A stretch of DNA of 64,000 nucleotides from Arcuatula senhousia (GCA_963971305.1 OZ020309.1:2225001-2289000), one strand, 5' to 3'. Counted from the first letter of the stretch, positions 46,673 to 57,999 are shown. Notes: a model not told the origin generated them from the sequence alone. Numbers and translations are program-made.

Positions 46673-47231
46673 TTTCCCCAAACTAAAGTTTCCCCCATCA
46701 GCAGACAGCAAACGGACATGTAAACATCTTTTAAGTTTGTCAGGGTTTTGCATATTTTCTGCATATCAATATTTTATTCAAACTATTGACATTCAGAAGG
46801 TTTTAAACAGACAGGACCAGTACATTGTATTTATGTTATCTTCAGGTAGGAAACCATTTTATACTTTGTTTATTTGATAACGGGATTTTGTTTATTAAAT
46901 ATCTTATTTAGAAAATAAATCTATTAGCTTGTTAACGATTAGCGTAAAATAAAGGTAATAACAAAACTACCGAACTTGAATGATCAATCTCATAGTCCAG
47001 AGAAAATGACAAAAACGAATCAGTCATACCGGAGAACTGTTGGATCGCAATGGTCCTGACTTGGTACAGGCATTTCAAACGAAATGGTGGGTTAAACCAG
47101 GTTTTATGGCGCCAAACCTCCCTCTTCCATTGCGATCTTAGGATCCGGTAATGACCATAGAACACAACATAGTTGTGAGACACAATAGGGATATTGAGGT
47201 GATCATCTCAGTACAGCAGACCAGTCAAACA

Positions 47232-49148
47232 CTAATTAAAACAATTAACTATCATATCTTTTAACTCAATTTTGAACTTTTCTACTAGTGACTGATAACG
47301 AAGAAAGAATTTTTTTAGTGATCGTATGAGACGTATTTTCTTATAGCCCTGCTTCAAAAGTCGGTCACGAAGAAACCGGTGTCTGATCAAAAAATCTGTG
47401 AAATGTGTGCAAGCTCTGGCATATCGAATAAGTTGAGAAATATAAACACCGTATGCAGGAGAAGTAGGTATATTGCTCTGTAGATTAGGAAAATTAATAA
47501 TTTGAAAATTAAAATCGTCTCGTTTATCGTAAATTTTTGTACTGAGATGACCACCTGGGTCAAATTCGAGGTGCAAATCCAAGAAAGACGTGAAGCAATT
47601 AGATTCGGTGGTCTCTTTAATCTCCAATTCTGGAGGATATATTGAAGGAATCCAACTACCAAATGAAGTGTTATTGACAGAAAGGACATCATCAATATAT
47701 CTGAATGTAAGATTAAATGACCGTGCCTCTTTCATCTTCTTGTCCTTTACGAGTCCCTGAAGAAATTCAGTCTCGTAAGAGTATAAAAACAAATCGGCGA
47801 GGAGAGGAGCACAGTTTGTGCCCATTGGAAAGCCGATTTGTTGTTGAAAAATCTCTTCTCCGAAGGTGACAAATATGTTGTCAATGAGGAAATCAAGCAT
47901 ACTGCAAACTTGTTCCAGTGTGTAACAAATTTTATCTTTGAAAGATGTTTTGGAAAAGAATGTAGAATTATAACCCAAAACAACAAAATTCCTTGAGTTT
48001 GAAAAGGCTTTTTCGAGAAGTTTTTTCAGGCGACATTTTAGTTTATCGTGTGGCAAGGTAGTGTATAAAGTTGAAAAATCGAACGTTTTCAAAGAGTGAA
48101 CCTCAGAAAATGATCTAGATTTAAAATGATCTAACAAATCTTTTGAGTTTTTCAAAATCCACATATGGTTAATTCCACTACGATTATAAATAGTGTCGCA
48201 GTATGCTTGTTGACCTTCTTTGACAGCAGACAAGATTTTAGTTAAATGAACGGACAGCTCTGTAGTTGAACATGATGAAGATCCAGCTATATACCTTTCT
48301 TTGTACGGATTTTTGTGAAGTTTAGGTATCCAGTACAAATATGGTAACTCTTTATGTTCCTCTTTCATTGGAATATTGAAAGAGGACATAAAAGAGCTAT
48401 GGTTGGCTATGATTTCATCTTTGTTAAATGTAGTCCGTGTGTATGTAGCACTAGCGGAAGTATTACCATCAATGCCTAGTTCTTTTATTAGACAATTGTA
48501 ATAATGTGCTTTACATACAAAAACTATATTATTGGATGCCTTGTCTGCTGGCGTGACAACATACCTGTCATGTAAGGAAGAGAGACAATTGAGAGCTTCA
48601 CGATCTCTAAATACAGAAGAAGGCCGGGGGTTCACACATTTGCGAAGTTTGTCTATTCGGCTTCGTACAAGAGATCGGATAGTCCTTACCCAGTCCGACA
48701 GTGATTCAAGCTCTGGTTCTTGGTCCTTTTCCCTCTTTATCCAGGCTCTAGCATAGTCCTCCACAGCGTCCATGATGATCCTAAAGTTATGCTTCCAATT
48801 TATACGTTGCGGTTCCCTGAATTTAGGTCCATGGGAAACCACATTACGTAATAAATCATTTTCAATAATCTTAAGATCACCCGTGATGACATGACCAGAT
48901 GGACCATAGACAAAGGGAGAAGCATAGCAATCACATGTCAGAGGGGACTTTAGATATTCTTCAATGTTTAGGTTGTGGTTGAAAATTTTACTACTTATGG
49001 TTTTAGTGTAGCGGTAGGAAACAATTGGTGTTGACTGATTTTTGAAATATTGAGGAATTTGAGATGTAACTTCCTTACGATTTAAAATATTGCTAATGTT
49101 TATAGCATCTATCCCTTTGTTCTTAAATGGAATATGGAGAAAATATTG
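47232..49148 (-). CDS. Penelope-like reverse transcriptase, N-terminally truncated, frame open
   Basis: The stop-free frame spans 638 codons. No in-frame ATG lies in the first third; the frame is read from just after a TAG at 49149-49151, inside the second array repeat. Counting from V535 upstream of the stop (GTG at 48842 as residue 1), DKASN is at 100-104, WIPKLHKNP at 171-179 and RT motif A FDFSTLYTTLP at 254-264 with catalytic D255. Motif B IGFPMGTNCAPLLADL is at 336-351, motif C YIDD at 382-385 and FLDLHLE at 420-426. All three catalytic aspartates are present. Upstream, 102 more codons include PFKNKGIDAI, TCDCYASPFVYG and GHVITGDLK, typical of PLE proteins. After motif C about 150 residues follow without a GIY-YIG nuclease. 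The enzyme would copy RNA by target-primed synthesis. The lost N-terminus makes autonomous function unlikely. Confidence 0.9.
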   Translation of the reverse strand, partial: QYFLHIPFKNKGIDAINISNILNRKEVTSQIPQYFKNQSTPIVSYRYTKTISSKIFNHNLNIEEYLKSPLTCDCYASPFVYGPSGHVITGDLKIIENDLLRNVVSHGPKFREPQRINWKHNFRIIMDAVEDYARAWIKREKDQEPELESLSDWVRTIRSLVRSRIDKLRKCVNPRPSSVFRDREALNCLSSLHDRYVVTPADKASNNIVFVCKAHYYNCLIKELGIDGNTSASATYTRTTFNKDEIIANHSSFMSSFNIPMKEEHKELPYLYWIPKLHKNPYKERYIAGSSSCSTTELSVHLTKILSAVKEGQQAYCDTIYNRSGINHMWILKNSKDLLDHFKSRSFSEVHSLKTFDFSTLYTTLPHDKLKCRLKKLLEKAFSNSRNFVVLGYNSTFFSKTSFKDKICYTLEQVCSMLDFLIDNIFVTFGEEIFQQQIGFPMGTNCAPLLADLFLYSYETEFLQGLVKDKKMKEARSFNLTFRYIDDVLSVNNTSFGSWIPSIYPPELEIKETTESNCFTSFLDLHLEFDPGGHLSTKIYDKRDDFNFQIINFPNLQSNIPTSPAYGVYISQLIRYARACTHFTDFLIRHRFLRDRLLKQGYKKIRLIRSLKKFFLRYQSLVEKFKIELKDMIVNCFN

Positions 49149-49937
49149 CTAATGTTTATAGCATCTATCCCTTTGTTCTTAAATGGAATATGGAGAAAAT
49201 ATTGCTAATGTTTATAGCATCTATCCCTTTGTTCTTAAATGGAATATGGAGAAAATATTGCTAATGTTTATAGCATCTATCCCTTTGTTCTTAAATGGAA
49301 TATGGAGAAAATATTGCTAATGTTTATAGCATCTATCCCTTTGTTCTTAAATGGAATATGGAGAAAATATTGCTAATGTTTATAGCATCTATCCCTTTGT
49401 TCTTAAATGGAATATGGAGAAAATATTGCTAATGTTTATAGCATCTATCCCTTTGTTCTTAAATGGAATATGGAGAAAATATTGCTAATGTTTATAGCAT
49501 CTATCCCTTTGTTCTTAAATGGAATATGGAGAAAATATTGCTAATGTTTATAGCATCTATCCCTTTGTTCTTAAATGGAATATGGAGAAAATATTGCTAA
49601 TGTTTATAGCATCTATCCCTTTGTTCTTAAATGGAATATGGAGAAAATATTGCTAATGTTTATAGCATCTATCCCTTTGTTCTTAAATGGAATATGGAGA
49701 AAATATTGCTAATGTTTATAGCATCTATCCCTTTGTTCTTAAATGGAATATGGAGAAAATATTGCTAATGTTTATAGCATCTATCCCTTTGTTCTTAAAT
49801 GGAATATGGAGAAAATATTGCTAATGTTTATAGCATCTATCCCTTTGTTCTTAAATGGAATATGGAGAAAATATTGCTAATGTTTATAGCATCTATCCCT
49901 TTGTTCTTAAATGGAATATGGAGAAAATATTGCTAAT
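49084..49937. repeat. 56-bp tandem array, 15 identical copies plus a partial
   Basis: The unit AAAATATTGCTAATGTTTAT continues AGCATCTATCCCTTTGTTCT and ends TAAATGGAATATGGAG. Fifteen units fill 49084-49923, then 14 bp of a sixteenth. I saw no difference between units by eye. On the minus strand the first unit is coding for the PLE (LHIPFKNKGIDAINISNI). Since 56 is not a multiple of three, each further unit shifts frame and stops appear, so the array is not translated. The unit is therefore derived from the PLE reverse-transcriptase N-terminal region. Confidence 0.95.
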
Positions 49938-51454
49938 AAGGAAAATATAAGGAGATTTTAAGGGTAAAAAAAAACGACCAAATTATGAAATATGAAATGG
50001 CCAACAATACTGTTGACAGACCTACAGACCATGTACAAGCCATAATCATTCAGAAATAGAAGTTAAACACAAGTTCTAACATTGATTTGATACATTTTCA
50101 TTCAATTTGTAATATTGTTTTAATTAACATCGGCCATTTTGTTTCCATCCATAATGGCCCTGTTTTCGGTCATAATGGTTCTGTCATAATGCCCTGTTTT
50201 CTCGTAATGGCCCTGTTTTGCATTTCATGAAGTAAGGGCAGATAGACTAATAATACACTTAGTTGGTTAATAATTTCTTGTAAAAAGCGCTAATTATTAT
50301 TTTTTAAGCATTATTTCTTTTCTTATAAATTATATTTTAACATTCACTTCGGCCCTGTAGAAATAATAACCCTTTCCGGACCATAAAAAATCTAAATCAG
50401 CATTAGCAAATTTCTCGCTGAAACAAATACCGTAGAGCTCTCCGCTGGAGCGGGCACTTCATGCCCGCTTGCGAGCTATGCTCGCTAATAATTCTAAGAA
50501 GGGCTTATTTAATATCAAGTACAAAAAAATCAATATACATACATGTATGCACGTATAGCTTAACGAATAAGATAAAACAAAATTGTTTGCTATTGTTTCT
50601 GAAAAGAAAAATCTGACACATTCCTAGTGAATAGAAATTAGAATACAAAAGAAAAAGATAAATGATGATCTTGAATTTCTCAATCTAACTTGCTGCATTG
50701 ATATCTTCACAACGTGTTGCAAAAGTAGTTAATCAATAATTTCTATAAATAGAAACGGTTCCACTCTTAATGTTGCACTTAATTTTGTTTTGTCTTCAGA
50801 TTAACACGTGTGCGTTATTCATTAATCTCGTTAAAAGCCTTAAATGAAAATAATTAATATAATTAATGGCGGTGGTGAAAACACAGTTGGTTTTGAATGC
50901 GTTTGAATCAGATGTTATTTCTAAAATCATTTTTCACTGGCTTACAATGTTCTTTTTTAAAACCATTGCTTTTAAGAAAATGAATAATCTTTATTGTTCT
51001 TTAGTTTTGAGCTATTTCTAATCAGCAACGTACTGATTTCTTACCGTTTAATAATGCATGGAACTCTATCGATGAATGGTTTCTCTTTATCTTTAGAATT
51101 CCACAATGTCTTCTTGAGAAACAAAAACACTGTGAAGACTGTATTTAAAACAAAAAACATAACCGAAATTGTAACCATGAGCCAATGTTTGAAACATGGG
51201 TTATATGGAGACTTTTAAACAAATAGACATTATATTTCGCCTATTATAATTCTAATTTTAGGCACGGTAACCCTATATTTGTGCAAATAGAATTATATAA
51301 CAAGTAATTGGTATCTATTTCAGGGCTTGTCTAAAAAAAAATATCAAAAGGGAGGAAAATATAACTTAATTAATTATAACTTGCAATGGATGATTTTAAA
51401 TTTTATGGTTTTCTTTAATTTTAGTAGTGTTTCTTTATTCAATGTGTCACGAAT
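49938..51454. other. No gene; repeat remnants and hairpin
   Basis: Contains AATGGCCCTGTTTT repeats (50150-50240) related to the fold-back at 45.7 kb. There is also a GC-richer hairpin near 50445-50490 (GGAGCGGGCACTTCATGCCC, GCTTGCGAGCTATGCTCGC). A 74-codon frame at 50994-51218 is unsupported. Confidence 0.45.
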
Positions 51455-51830
51455 GAAGCAGAGCTACCAATGAGACACCCAATAGTCCAAAAGGTCAGAG
51501 ACAAAACCAGTAAATACCGACGAGAACAGGACGAAAAACAGACAAAATATAAAACGCAGAAACACAAAAAGGACTGAATTTCAATTAACAACGCTCATTC
51601 TCTTCGGAATTTAAAAATTTTACTCCAATAGCACATCAGTCGCGTGGTCACAGTCGATTTATTATGTCAAATCCGGTAAAGGATAGAAAGCCAAAACTTT
51701 GAAAACCAAAATTTGCACTCATCTAAGAGTTCAAATTCCAATATTTGTCAATAAGTCAATGATTTTTTTCATATTTTTTTTTTGAGAGAAGACAGCAACC
51801 GAGAACAACAAAGCCCTGATAAATTAAAGC
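51455..51830 (-). mobile_element. PLE family B 3' end with trace of RT
   Basis: AGAGCTACCAATGAGACACC, CAAAAAGGACTGAATTTCAA and GTCAAATCCGGTAAAGGAT follow family order. Beyond 51715, GCACTCATCTAAGAGTTCAA and CCAATATTTGTCAATAAGTC align with the RT C-terminal codons of the 27.9 kb copy. Confidence 0.65.
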
Positions 51831-53540
51831 TATACTAGCTACTCAAATGCAATATACATGTATTTAAACCATCCTGTTGCTCTTGTACTTTTCATATGCA
51901 TTTCTACAATTTGACTTGCCCGATTGCAGACTAGGGAATTTGACATTATATTTTGAAAGATGTCAGAAGTAAACCCCACACATCTATTTAATTTGTCTTT
52001 AATACCTCTTTACATGTTCAATTATATTCATGTAATTACCCACATAATAACAAAAATACTTCTAATCTGAAAAAAAGGTTCTTGACATAAAACTCTATAA
52101 TGACACAGTGTTTGTGAAGCACGAGAACTAAAAGAAATGATTGGGCAGGAGCATCTCTGTTATCAGAATAAATGGTTTTAGAAATTGTAGCTGACAACCT
52201 AATTCGAAGAAAGAATAACCATATGTAGGAGTTAATCTGTTATGAAATCAGAAACAATATAGAAAAATAAGGGAGCACAATGGACTGTTAGTTCGTAATA
52301 GTGTGTCGTATTAAAAATGGATAAAAAGTCGATGAAATCGCTTGCTTCCTTTCTTTTAAAAACTTGAAAATCAAGTTACAAAACAAAATAACTCACAAAC
52401 ATACGAACGAAAAACATTAATTTGGTCTGACACACGTGTTTTATGATAACATCGCAGTCAAAAACACTTTATGTTTGAAACAAAGGTACTTAACTAATGA
52501 GAAGAGAGAATGATCTCCAATGTGGTTAAGAGTTATTTGAATAGACACTTTAAGGTTGACCTTGGCAATAGCCACTGCATTTGAATTTAAACTATATACA
52601 TGTAGAGCAATTCTCGAATAAAATCACGGACGATTTTTTTTCTTTCTAGAGTGTTTTTTGCCAATAATAGTGAAAGTAGCACAGAGTAAATGCAAATAAA
52701 GTAAAACAACATAAAAATAACATATTAAAAAAAAATATGTATCTTTTATTCATATGTGACCTCTTTTTAAAAACAAAATATTCTTATGTTATTATATTAT
52801 TTTTTTATAAATAAAAATTTCTAAATAAACAATTATAAAATACGAAAAAATTATTGATTTATTTTCCTGTTTTTGAATTACTGACATGACAGACATAAAA
52901 CATTAGTTTTCTCTGACTTATCGATTGGTTTAGTATAAGCATTAGTTTAAAAATTAATGTAACTTTTCAAACCAGAGAATATCCCTATCTTCGACGAAAC
53001 TTTTTTTTCGGCGTAGAAAAGCAGCAGTAATATTTACAATGTAATGAAAAGTTCACCATTCATTTTTATCTAAACCAATTTGTCTAAAATGCAACATAAA
53101 TAGTGTCAAAAAATTTCTTATGAAAGTTGGGAATTTTGTACAATCTCGTACAGCTCATATCTGTTATATTATTTAGAAAATCTAACACATCGAATTTCAA
53201 AAAGAATTTTGATTAAAAACCAAGCGTGAGTTAAACATATTTTTTTACAACAATAGCATGACATAAGAATCTGGTTAACATTGTTAGACAATTGGCATCT
53301 GTTTATGCTGTTTAATTTATCAGTGCATCAAAAGATAAATATTTAGCGTGTGAGGTTTTATATAGAGCATATGCTCTTTCAAAACGTGTTGTAAAACAAG
53401 AAAACGTCGAAGAATTAAACAATAGGCCATATGGCTTTACAGCACATGTGTTCAGCTATGTTTGCATCTAAAATATCTCGATTTATTGGTAAGGTATACA
53501 TGCATAAAGCATCTGAATGCTTTGCGTGTTAAGAAAAGAC
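51831..53540. other. Long AT-rich span, nothing recognised
   Basis: No frame or repeat boundary was seen. Confidence 0.5.
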
Positions 53541-54065
53541 ACACTTTGACTATTATCTCAATAAAATTTATTTTCTTTCTAATTGTTGACCGTTGTTGTT
53601 TTTGAAATAAATGTAATTACAAAACTACCGAACTTGAATGATCAATCTCATAGTCCAGAGAAACTGACAAAAACGAATCAGTCATACCGGAGAATTGGTG
53701 GATCGAAATGGTCTTGACTTGGTACAGGCATTTCAAACGAAATGGTGGGTTAAACCAGGTTTTACACACACTTTGACAATTATATAAATATTTTTTTTTC
53801 TAAATGTTGACCATTGTTGTTTTTGAAAATAAAGGTAATAACAAAATTACCGAACTTGGATGATCAATAATAAATGTCCAAGTAAAAAGACAAAACATAG
53901 AATACATACCAGAACAGTAATAGATCACAATGGTCCTGACTTGGTACAGGCATTTCAAATAAAATGGTGGATTTAACCAAGTTTTATGGCCTCTTTCATT
54001 TGGATCTTAAGGTCTTGTAGTAACACAAAACGCAACATGGTTGTTACAAAATACATTTAAAATCT
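53541..54065 (-). mobile_element. Two family A 3' ends with duplicated flank
   Basis: CACACTTTGACTATTATCTC and the following 60 bp, then a family A 3' end (53607-53765), are followed by CACACTTTGACAATTATATA, a similar 60-bp flank and a second, more diverged family A 3' end (53828-54065). Both ends read in minus orientation. The flank is thus repeated together with the element end. Confidence 0.75.
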
Positions 54066-54438
54066 GAATTCTGCAATCGGGAAAGTTAATCTTAAAAATG
54101 TATATGAAAAAGTACAAGAGTAACATTACAGTTTGAATATACTGCAAAAGTAGCTAATATAAAATCATCAGTTATTGACGAGGTCCAAGTTTTAAACCCT
54201 TTCATCATTTGATGGTCGGGTCGCTTTTCGCTGGCAGGTCAAGTCGTTGCTGCATATATTATGCTAAAGCTTTAGTTGCAGATCCAGAAATTTTACAGAG
54301 GTCCCACTCTGGTCATGCCACGTTGATTTTATATATATCTTGAAATATCTCGTTTTTTGGTTGAGACAAAAAGAGGACATCAGGATTTTCCCCTGTAATA
54401 ACTTCTAATGTCCAACTAAATTCAAGCAGCTTTAAAAC
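54066..54438. other. No gene recognised
   Basis: A slightly GC-richer stretch (GATGGTCGGGTCGCTTTTCG, GAGGTCCCACTCTGGTCATG) with no frame that I can support. Confidence 0.35.
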
Positions 54439-54800
54439 TAAACACTTTGCTAATATAACTCAATATACCGTACAAATCTAAAAAAGCCATCAGCTCAGAT
54501 GAAGAATCAGATGATCCCACAACGATGGAACAACAGATAGAACTACCCCCACGTCCACATACACCTCTACAGGATGAACCCACGTACAGAATTAGAGATA
54601 TGGACAACACCCCCTTGGACAACCCCTTCCCTATTCAACCCAGGATCTGGTCTATGACTTTCAAACAAGCAATGGGCTACCGCCCATATGCTGCCTACCA
54701 AGGCCTAGAAATTTTCCAGAATATCCCCGGAGCACCGCCATTCACGGAGAACGTTGGATACGACCCAAACCACATCATATACAGCTATAAAACTCAGTAA
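54439..54800 (+). pseudogene. Unidentified coding fragment, probably transposon-derived
   Basis: The frame opens after a TAA near 54459 and reads PYKSKKAISSDEESDDPTT, then from the first methionine (54525) MEQQIELPPRPHTPLQDEPT. It continues through FPIQPRIWSMTFKQAMGYRP and AYQGLEIFQNIPGAPPFTEN to IIYSYKTQ and a stop at 54798-54800. It is much richer in G+C, proline and acidic residues than any neighbouring frame, as expected for real or recently dead coding sequence. An acidic, proline-rich lead-in followed by a compact aromatic-rich C-terminus is visible. I do not recognise the family. A hammerhead-like motif lies 190 bp downstream, which suggests a retroelement 3' region. Whether the frame once continued upstream is not visible. 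Confidence 0.5.
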
Positions 54801-54987
54801 AAAGGACACTTTTTCGATCTAAAAACATTTTTATTAACATTTATTATATTAGTTTCATGTTGTATATTTATTTAATTTAATTTACATTACTCGCCATTTA
54901 CTCTTCTTTTCAACCGCTTCCGGTCTTTTGTATTCTTCCGGTTAACCGCAACAAATGTACTTAAGTAACGTTATTTTTATATTTCTC

Positions 54988-55027
54988 TGTCCTGATGACG
55001 CCCGTCTCTGGGCGAAACATGTCGACC
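54988..55027 (+). ncRNA. Hammerhead-like motif followed by AATAAA-type end
   Basis: CTGATGA, then GCCC/GGGC stem II around GTCTCT, GAAA, ACATGT as a minimal self-complementary stem III, and a C at the cleavage position. Stem I is only three pairs (GTC/GAC). One extra C lies between the core and stem II, so activity is doubtful. CTAATAAACG follows. Published PLE hammerheads have this short palindromic stem III. Confidence 0.5.
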
Positions 55028-55040
55028 TAATAAACGTATT

Positions 55041-56177
55041 TTACCTAACGGTGCAATCTTGGTGTTGAGTCTTTATTACTACTTTGAAAAAATATTTATG
55101 TTTTATTACGATATTCCGCTTATAGATTAGAAAATAAAGCAATTCTACCCTCCATCTGATAAAATTGCTTCTAAAATAAGACAACAAATCATCGAAATAA
55201 CGGTGCTCCCATTATAGGAGAAAATGATTTATAATATTATAGTAATTGTATTACTCTATGAAATTCGATTTAAATCCCGGCCTTGGTCTGATGGAGTATA
55301 TTTACGCATGCTTTATTACTATGGTTTTCATTTCGGATCAGATAAGTGTTCCTGCTATAAGCTCTAGCTTTATAAAAAGATAATCTGGCCCTTAACCATC
55401 AAAATAATCTGTCAAAGGCAAAGATGTACTCAGAAAAAAATACCAGATATGCTTATATTGTTATTAAGTGTTAAGAAAAAGTGTTCAAATGTCGTTAAGA
55501 TAATATTTAATTTTTCGCAGCAAGCTTCCACTTTAGCCAGTCTTAAACAGCTGAATATTTTAGCATTTTTTTTCCAAATTTTTATTGATCTCAATTAGAT
55601 GTATCATAACCATTCTAATTACAGTTTTACAACTTCATATCTAAGATTAACCTCAGTCGTAAGTTTATTATGTTGACTTTACCTCATCTTAAAGAGGAAA
55701 ATAAAACTCGTAGTCTTAAAAGACTTACCATGCGGAAGCTTAAAATGGCAACTGCAATTAAAGCTAAATTTGTTCTCTGGTTAAAAAAGACATACATAAT
55801 CGTATTATATTTCTTTGCTTAATCATCTTAAGAAAAAAATCAGATTCACATACAAAACATTCTTTGGAAATACAAGACTGTTTTATATGATGGTACTCGA
55901 TGTCATTAATGAGTCATTATAGCTAAAAATATTGCAAGACAAGAAAAAACATACCGTAATTCGACTCTATTATTGAAGTAGATATACCCACAATGTTATC
56001 TCATACAATTTTCATGATTTACAAGGAACTATTTTGAATAAGCTTTGAAATGTAATGGAACTTTCATACGCTTTCAAGTTCCATGTTCGATGTGGGTGGG
56101 GTTTTATATCATTTCACCATTTGTTCATGTTTAAAGAAAAACGTATCATTGACGTAATATTTATGCAGACTATACTA
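55041..56177. other. No gene recognised
   Basis: AT-rich; GATTTAAATCCCGGCC near 55269 resembles a tRNA B box but no A box or fold accompanies it. Confidence 0.4.
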
Positions 56178-56333
56178 TACATTGAATGCAATATTTATGA
56201 GTTTTATTGGTGTGTAAAAGCGTGGACCTAAGCACATTTTTAATGCAGCGCGGTAGCGCTTCATGTTGAAAATGTGCGCAAAGGTCCACGCTTTTACACA
56301 CCAATAAAACTCAAAAATATTGCATTCAATGTA
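56178..56333. mobile_element. Fold-back element, 156 bp, near-perfect palindrome
   Basis: Arms of about 70 bp (TACATTGAATGCAATATTTA, TGAGTTTTATTGGTGTGTAA, AAGCGTGGACCT mirrored on the right) meet at GCAGCGCGGTAGCGCTTC. Only a few mismatches. Non-coding. Confidence 0.9.
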
Positions 56334-56867
56334 TATAATTACATTCCGATAGAACATATGAAATGTTTGCACAGAAAATTGCACAAATGCATGGTTTATC
56401 TTTTTTAAATTACTCCGCACAAGTCGTTATTAAGGTTGCACGTGCTAGTGAGTTTTATCGAGAAATAAAACTGCATTGTTAACCAATCGAAATTGTCGTT
56501 ATAAATAAGAATGTAATTATATGAACATGATTAACCGATGTAACATTATGCTTTAATTGTTACAGTAATCAAACCGTTTTTTTTTTTTGCCTGATATCGT
56601 AGCATGTTTTAATCGAATTGATGTCCAACAGCCACACATGCATACCAATTGGTGTTTCTGCAGCTCAAAGTCGTGGTTTTCGCACAAGGTTTAATAAAAT
56701 CGATGCCCAAAAGCCACGTGTGCATACCTCTCGGACCTTACATGGCAGTTCAACATCGTTATAATAACAAAGAACCAAAAAGAAGTAAATAAATGAAGAT
56801 TTGAAATTTCGACGCGACAGGGGTGTTGCAATAAGCAGAGACTGTTTGCCATTCCAGGCCCCTGTTT

Positions 56868-56992
56868 CATAAAACATCTTAAATTTGAGATTTCCTCAAA
56901 TCTGTCCTCAACTGAGATTTCTTGCAATTTCATTGGTCAATATTTGAGTTGTGGACAGACTTGAGGAAATATCAAATTTGAGATGTTTTATG
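56868..56992. mobile_element. MITE, 125 bp, CATAAAACATCTTAAATTTG ends
   Basis: Left CATAAAACATCTTAAATTTG and GAGATTTCCTCAAATCTGTC are mirrored by GGACAGACTTGAGGAAATAT and CAAATTTGAGATGTTTTATG. Inverted arms are about 40 bp. Preceded by GGCCCCTGTTT. Confidence 0.8.
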
Positions 56993-57999
56993 ACACTGTT
57001 GCCTTAGCACCCGGATTCACTCTCGTTACAAATTATGCTTCTCCTTGTCTATTGTTATTTAGTTGTTTTGTTTTTCATGCTGTCCGTTGCCTTCGTGTTG
57101 TTCTGGTTTCTGTTTTTATCTGCTATTTGAATTATGTTCCCTTCCCTTTCAGTTTAACGTATTAATCTAAAGCAAATTCCATTTTTAGCCGGAGTAATCG
57201 CTAGCGATTAGCCACGGCTTTAGCTACGATAGCCTTTCGGTAGGCCAGCAGATGGTTTTTCCGGCGGTTCACCATAAAACCTTTCAATTGAAATATCAAT
57301 ACACGCTTGCAATATAGTTCCTTTTCCAGATCTGTTTTTTCGTCGCTTTACCCGTAGTTATGTTATAAAACATTTATAAAGTGTTCAAAATTTGTACAAG
57401 TATGTAAGACTCCCATCTGATGCGATAGTATTAAATGAATGATAAAGAATGCAAAAGCGGATCCATATTTTGTTATCAGTGTTCGCCGATCTCATTAGTG
57501 ATGTCATATTCACTAATTTGCATCTCATTAAGTGCCAAACTGGTGCAATGGACAGGATGATTTACCCAAAGTTCAAATCCTCATAACTGTTTTATTTTAT
57601 CAGATAAAATGGTTCTGTAAAATCTGTAAACGGTTCTTTGAAAAATAATTTATTCATATTTACCATAATTGATTTTGAAAATAGGGCTTAAAGATATATT
57701 TTTTTTTGTTATAAAATTGTTTATTACATAGATAGCAGTGAAATATCGAGATTTCCGAGTGAACAGAAATCGTTTATCTCACTGAGTGAAATAACTAAAA
57801 ACGCGGGAACATTTATTAACTGTTATTCGGCGTTACCTATAACGTCGTCTGTGACGTCGAAAACCATTGCGCCTGCATGAAAATAGTTCAACCGAAAATG
57901 TTCGTAATTCAACCATAAATAAAGCCCTAACTGAACATTTATATATGTAATAAATAGTATAACAAACTCAAGATTCCGAATATGGGAAATATTCAACTT
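56993..57999. other. No gene; palindrome and tRNA-like boxes
   Basis: AATCGCTAGCGATT near 57195 is a perfect 14-bp palindrome. TGGTGCAATGG near 57541 and GTTCAAATCC near 57572 fit polymerase III A and B box consensus at a suitable distance, but no cloverleaf or SINE body was recognised. Confidence 0.4.

Larger units (their letters stand above)
46948..49937 (-). mobile_element. PLE family A, longest copy, with 5' tandem array
   Basis: On the minus strand it runs from a 56-bp tandem array (49937-49084), through an open reverse-transcriptase frame (49148-47232), into a 3' untranslated region of about 280 bp. It ends GTTTTGTTATTACCTTTATT at 46948. The sequence beyond the array (above 49937) shows no further PLE coding. 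At least eleven other 3'-end copies of the family are present in the window. Without a C-terminal GIY-YIG domain it fits PLEs whose nuclease is N-terminal (Naiad-like) or absent. The lost 5' part prevents a decision. Confidence 0.85.

Noticed and set aside
48532..48756. 74-codon plus-strand frame opposite the PLE
   Set aside because: Shadow of the reverse-transcriptase frame on the other strand.
49084..49937. CRISPR array
   Set aside because: Repeats are contiguous 56-bp units without spacers, in an animal-type sequence, and derive from transposon coding sequence.
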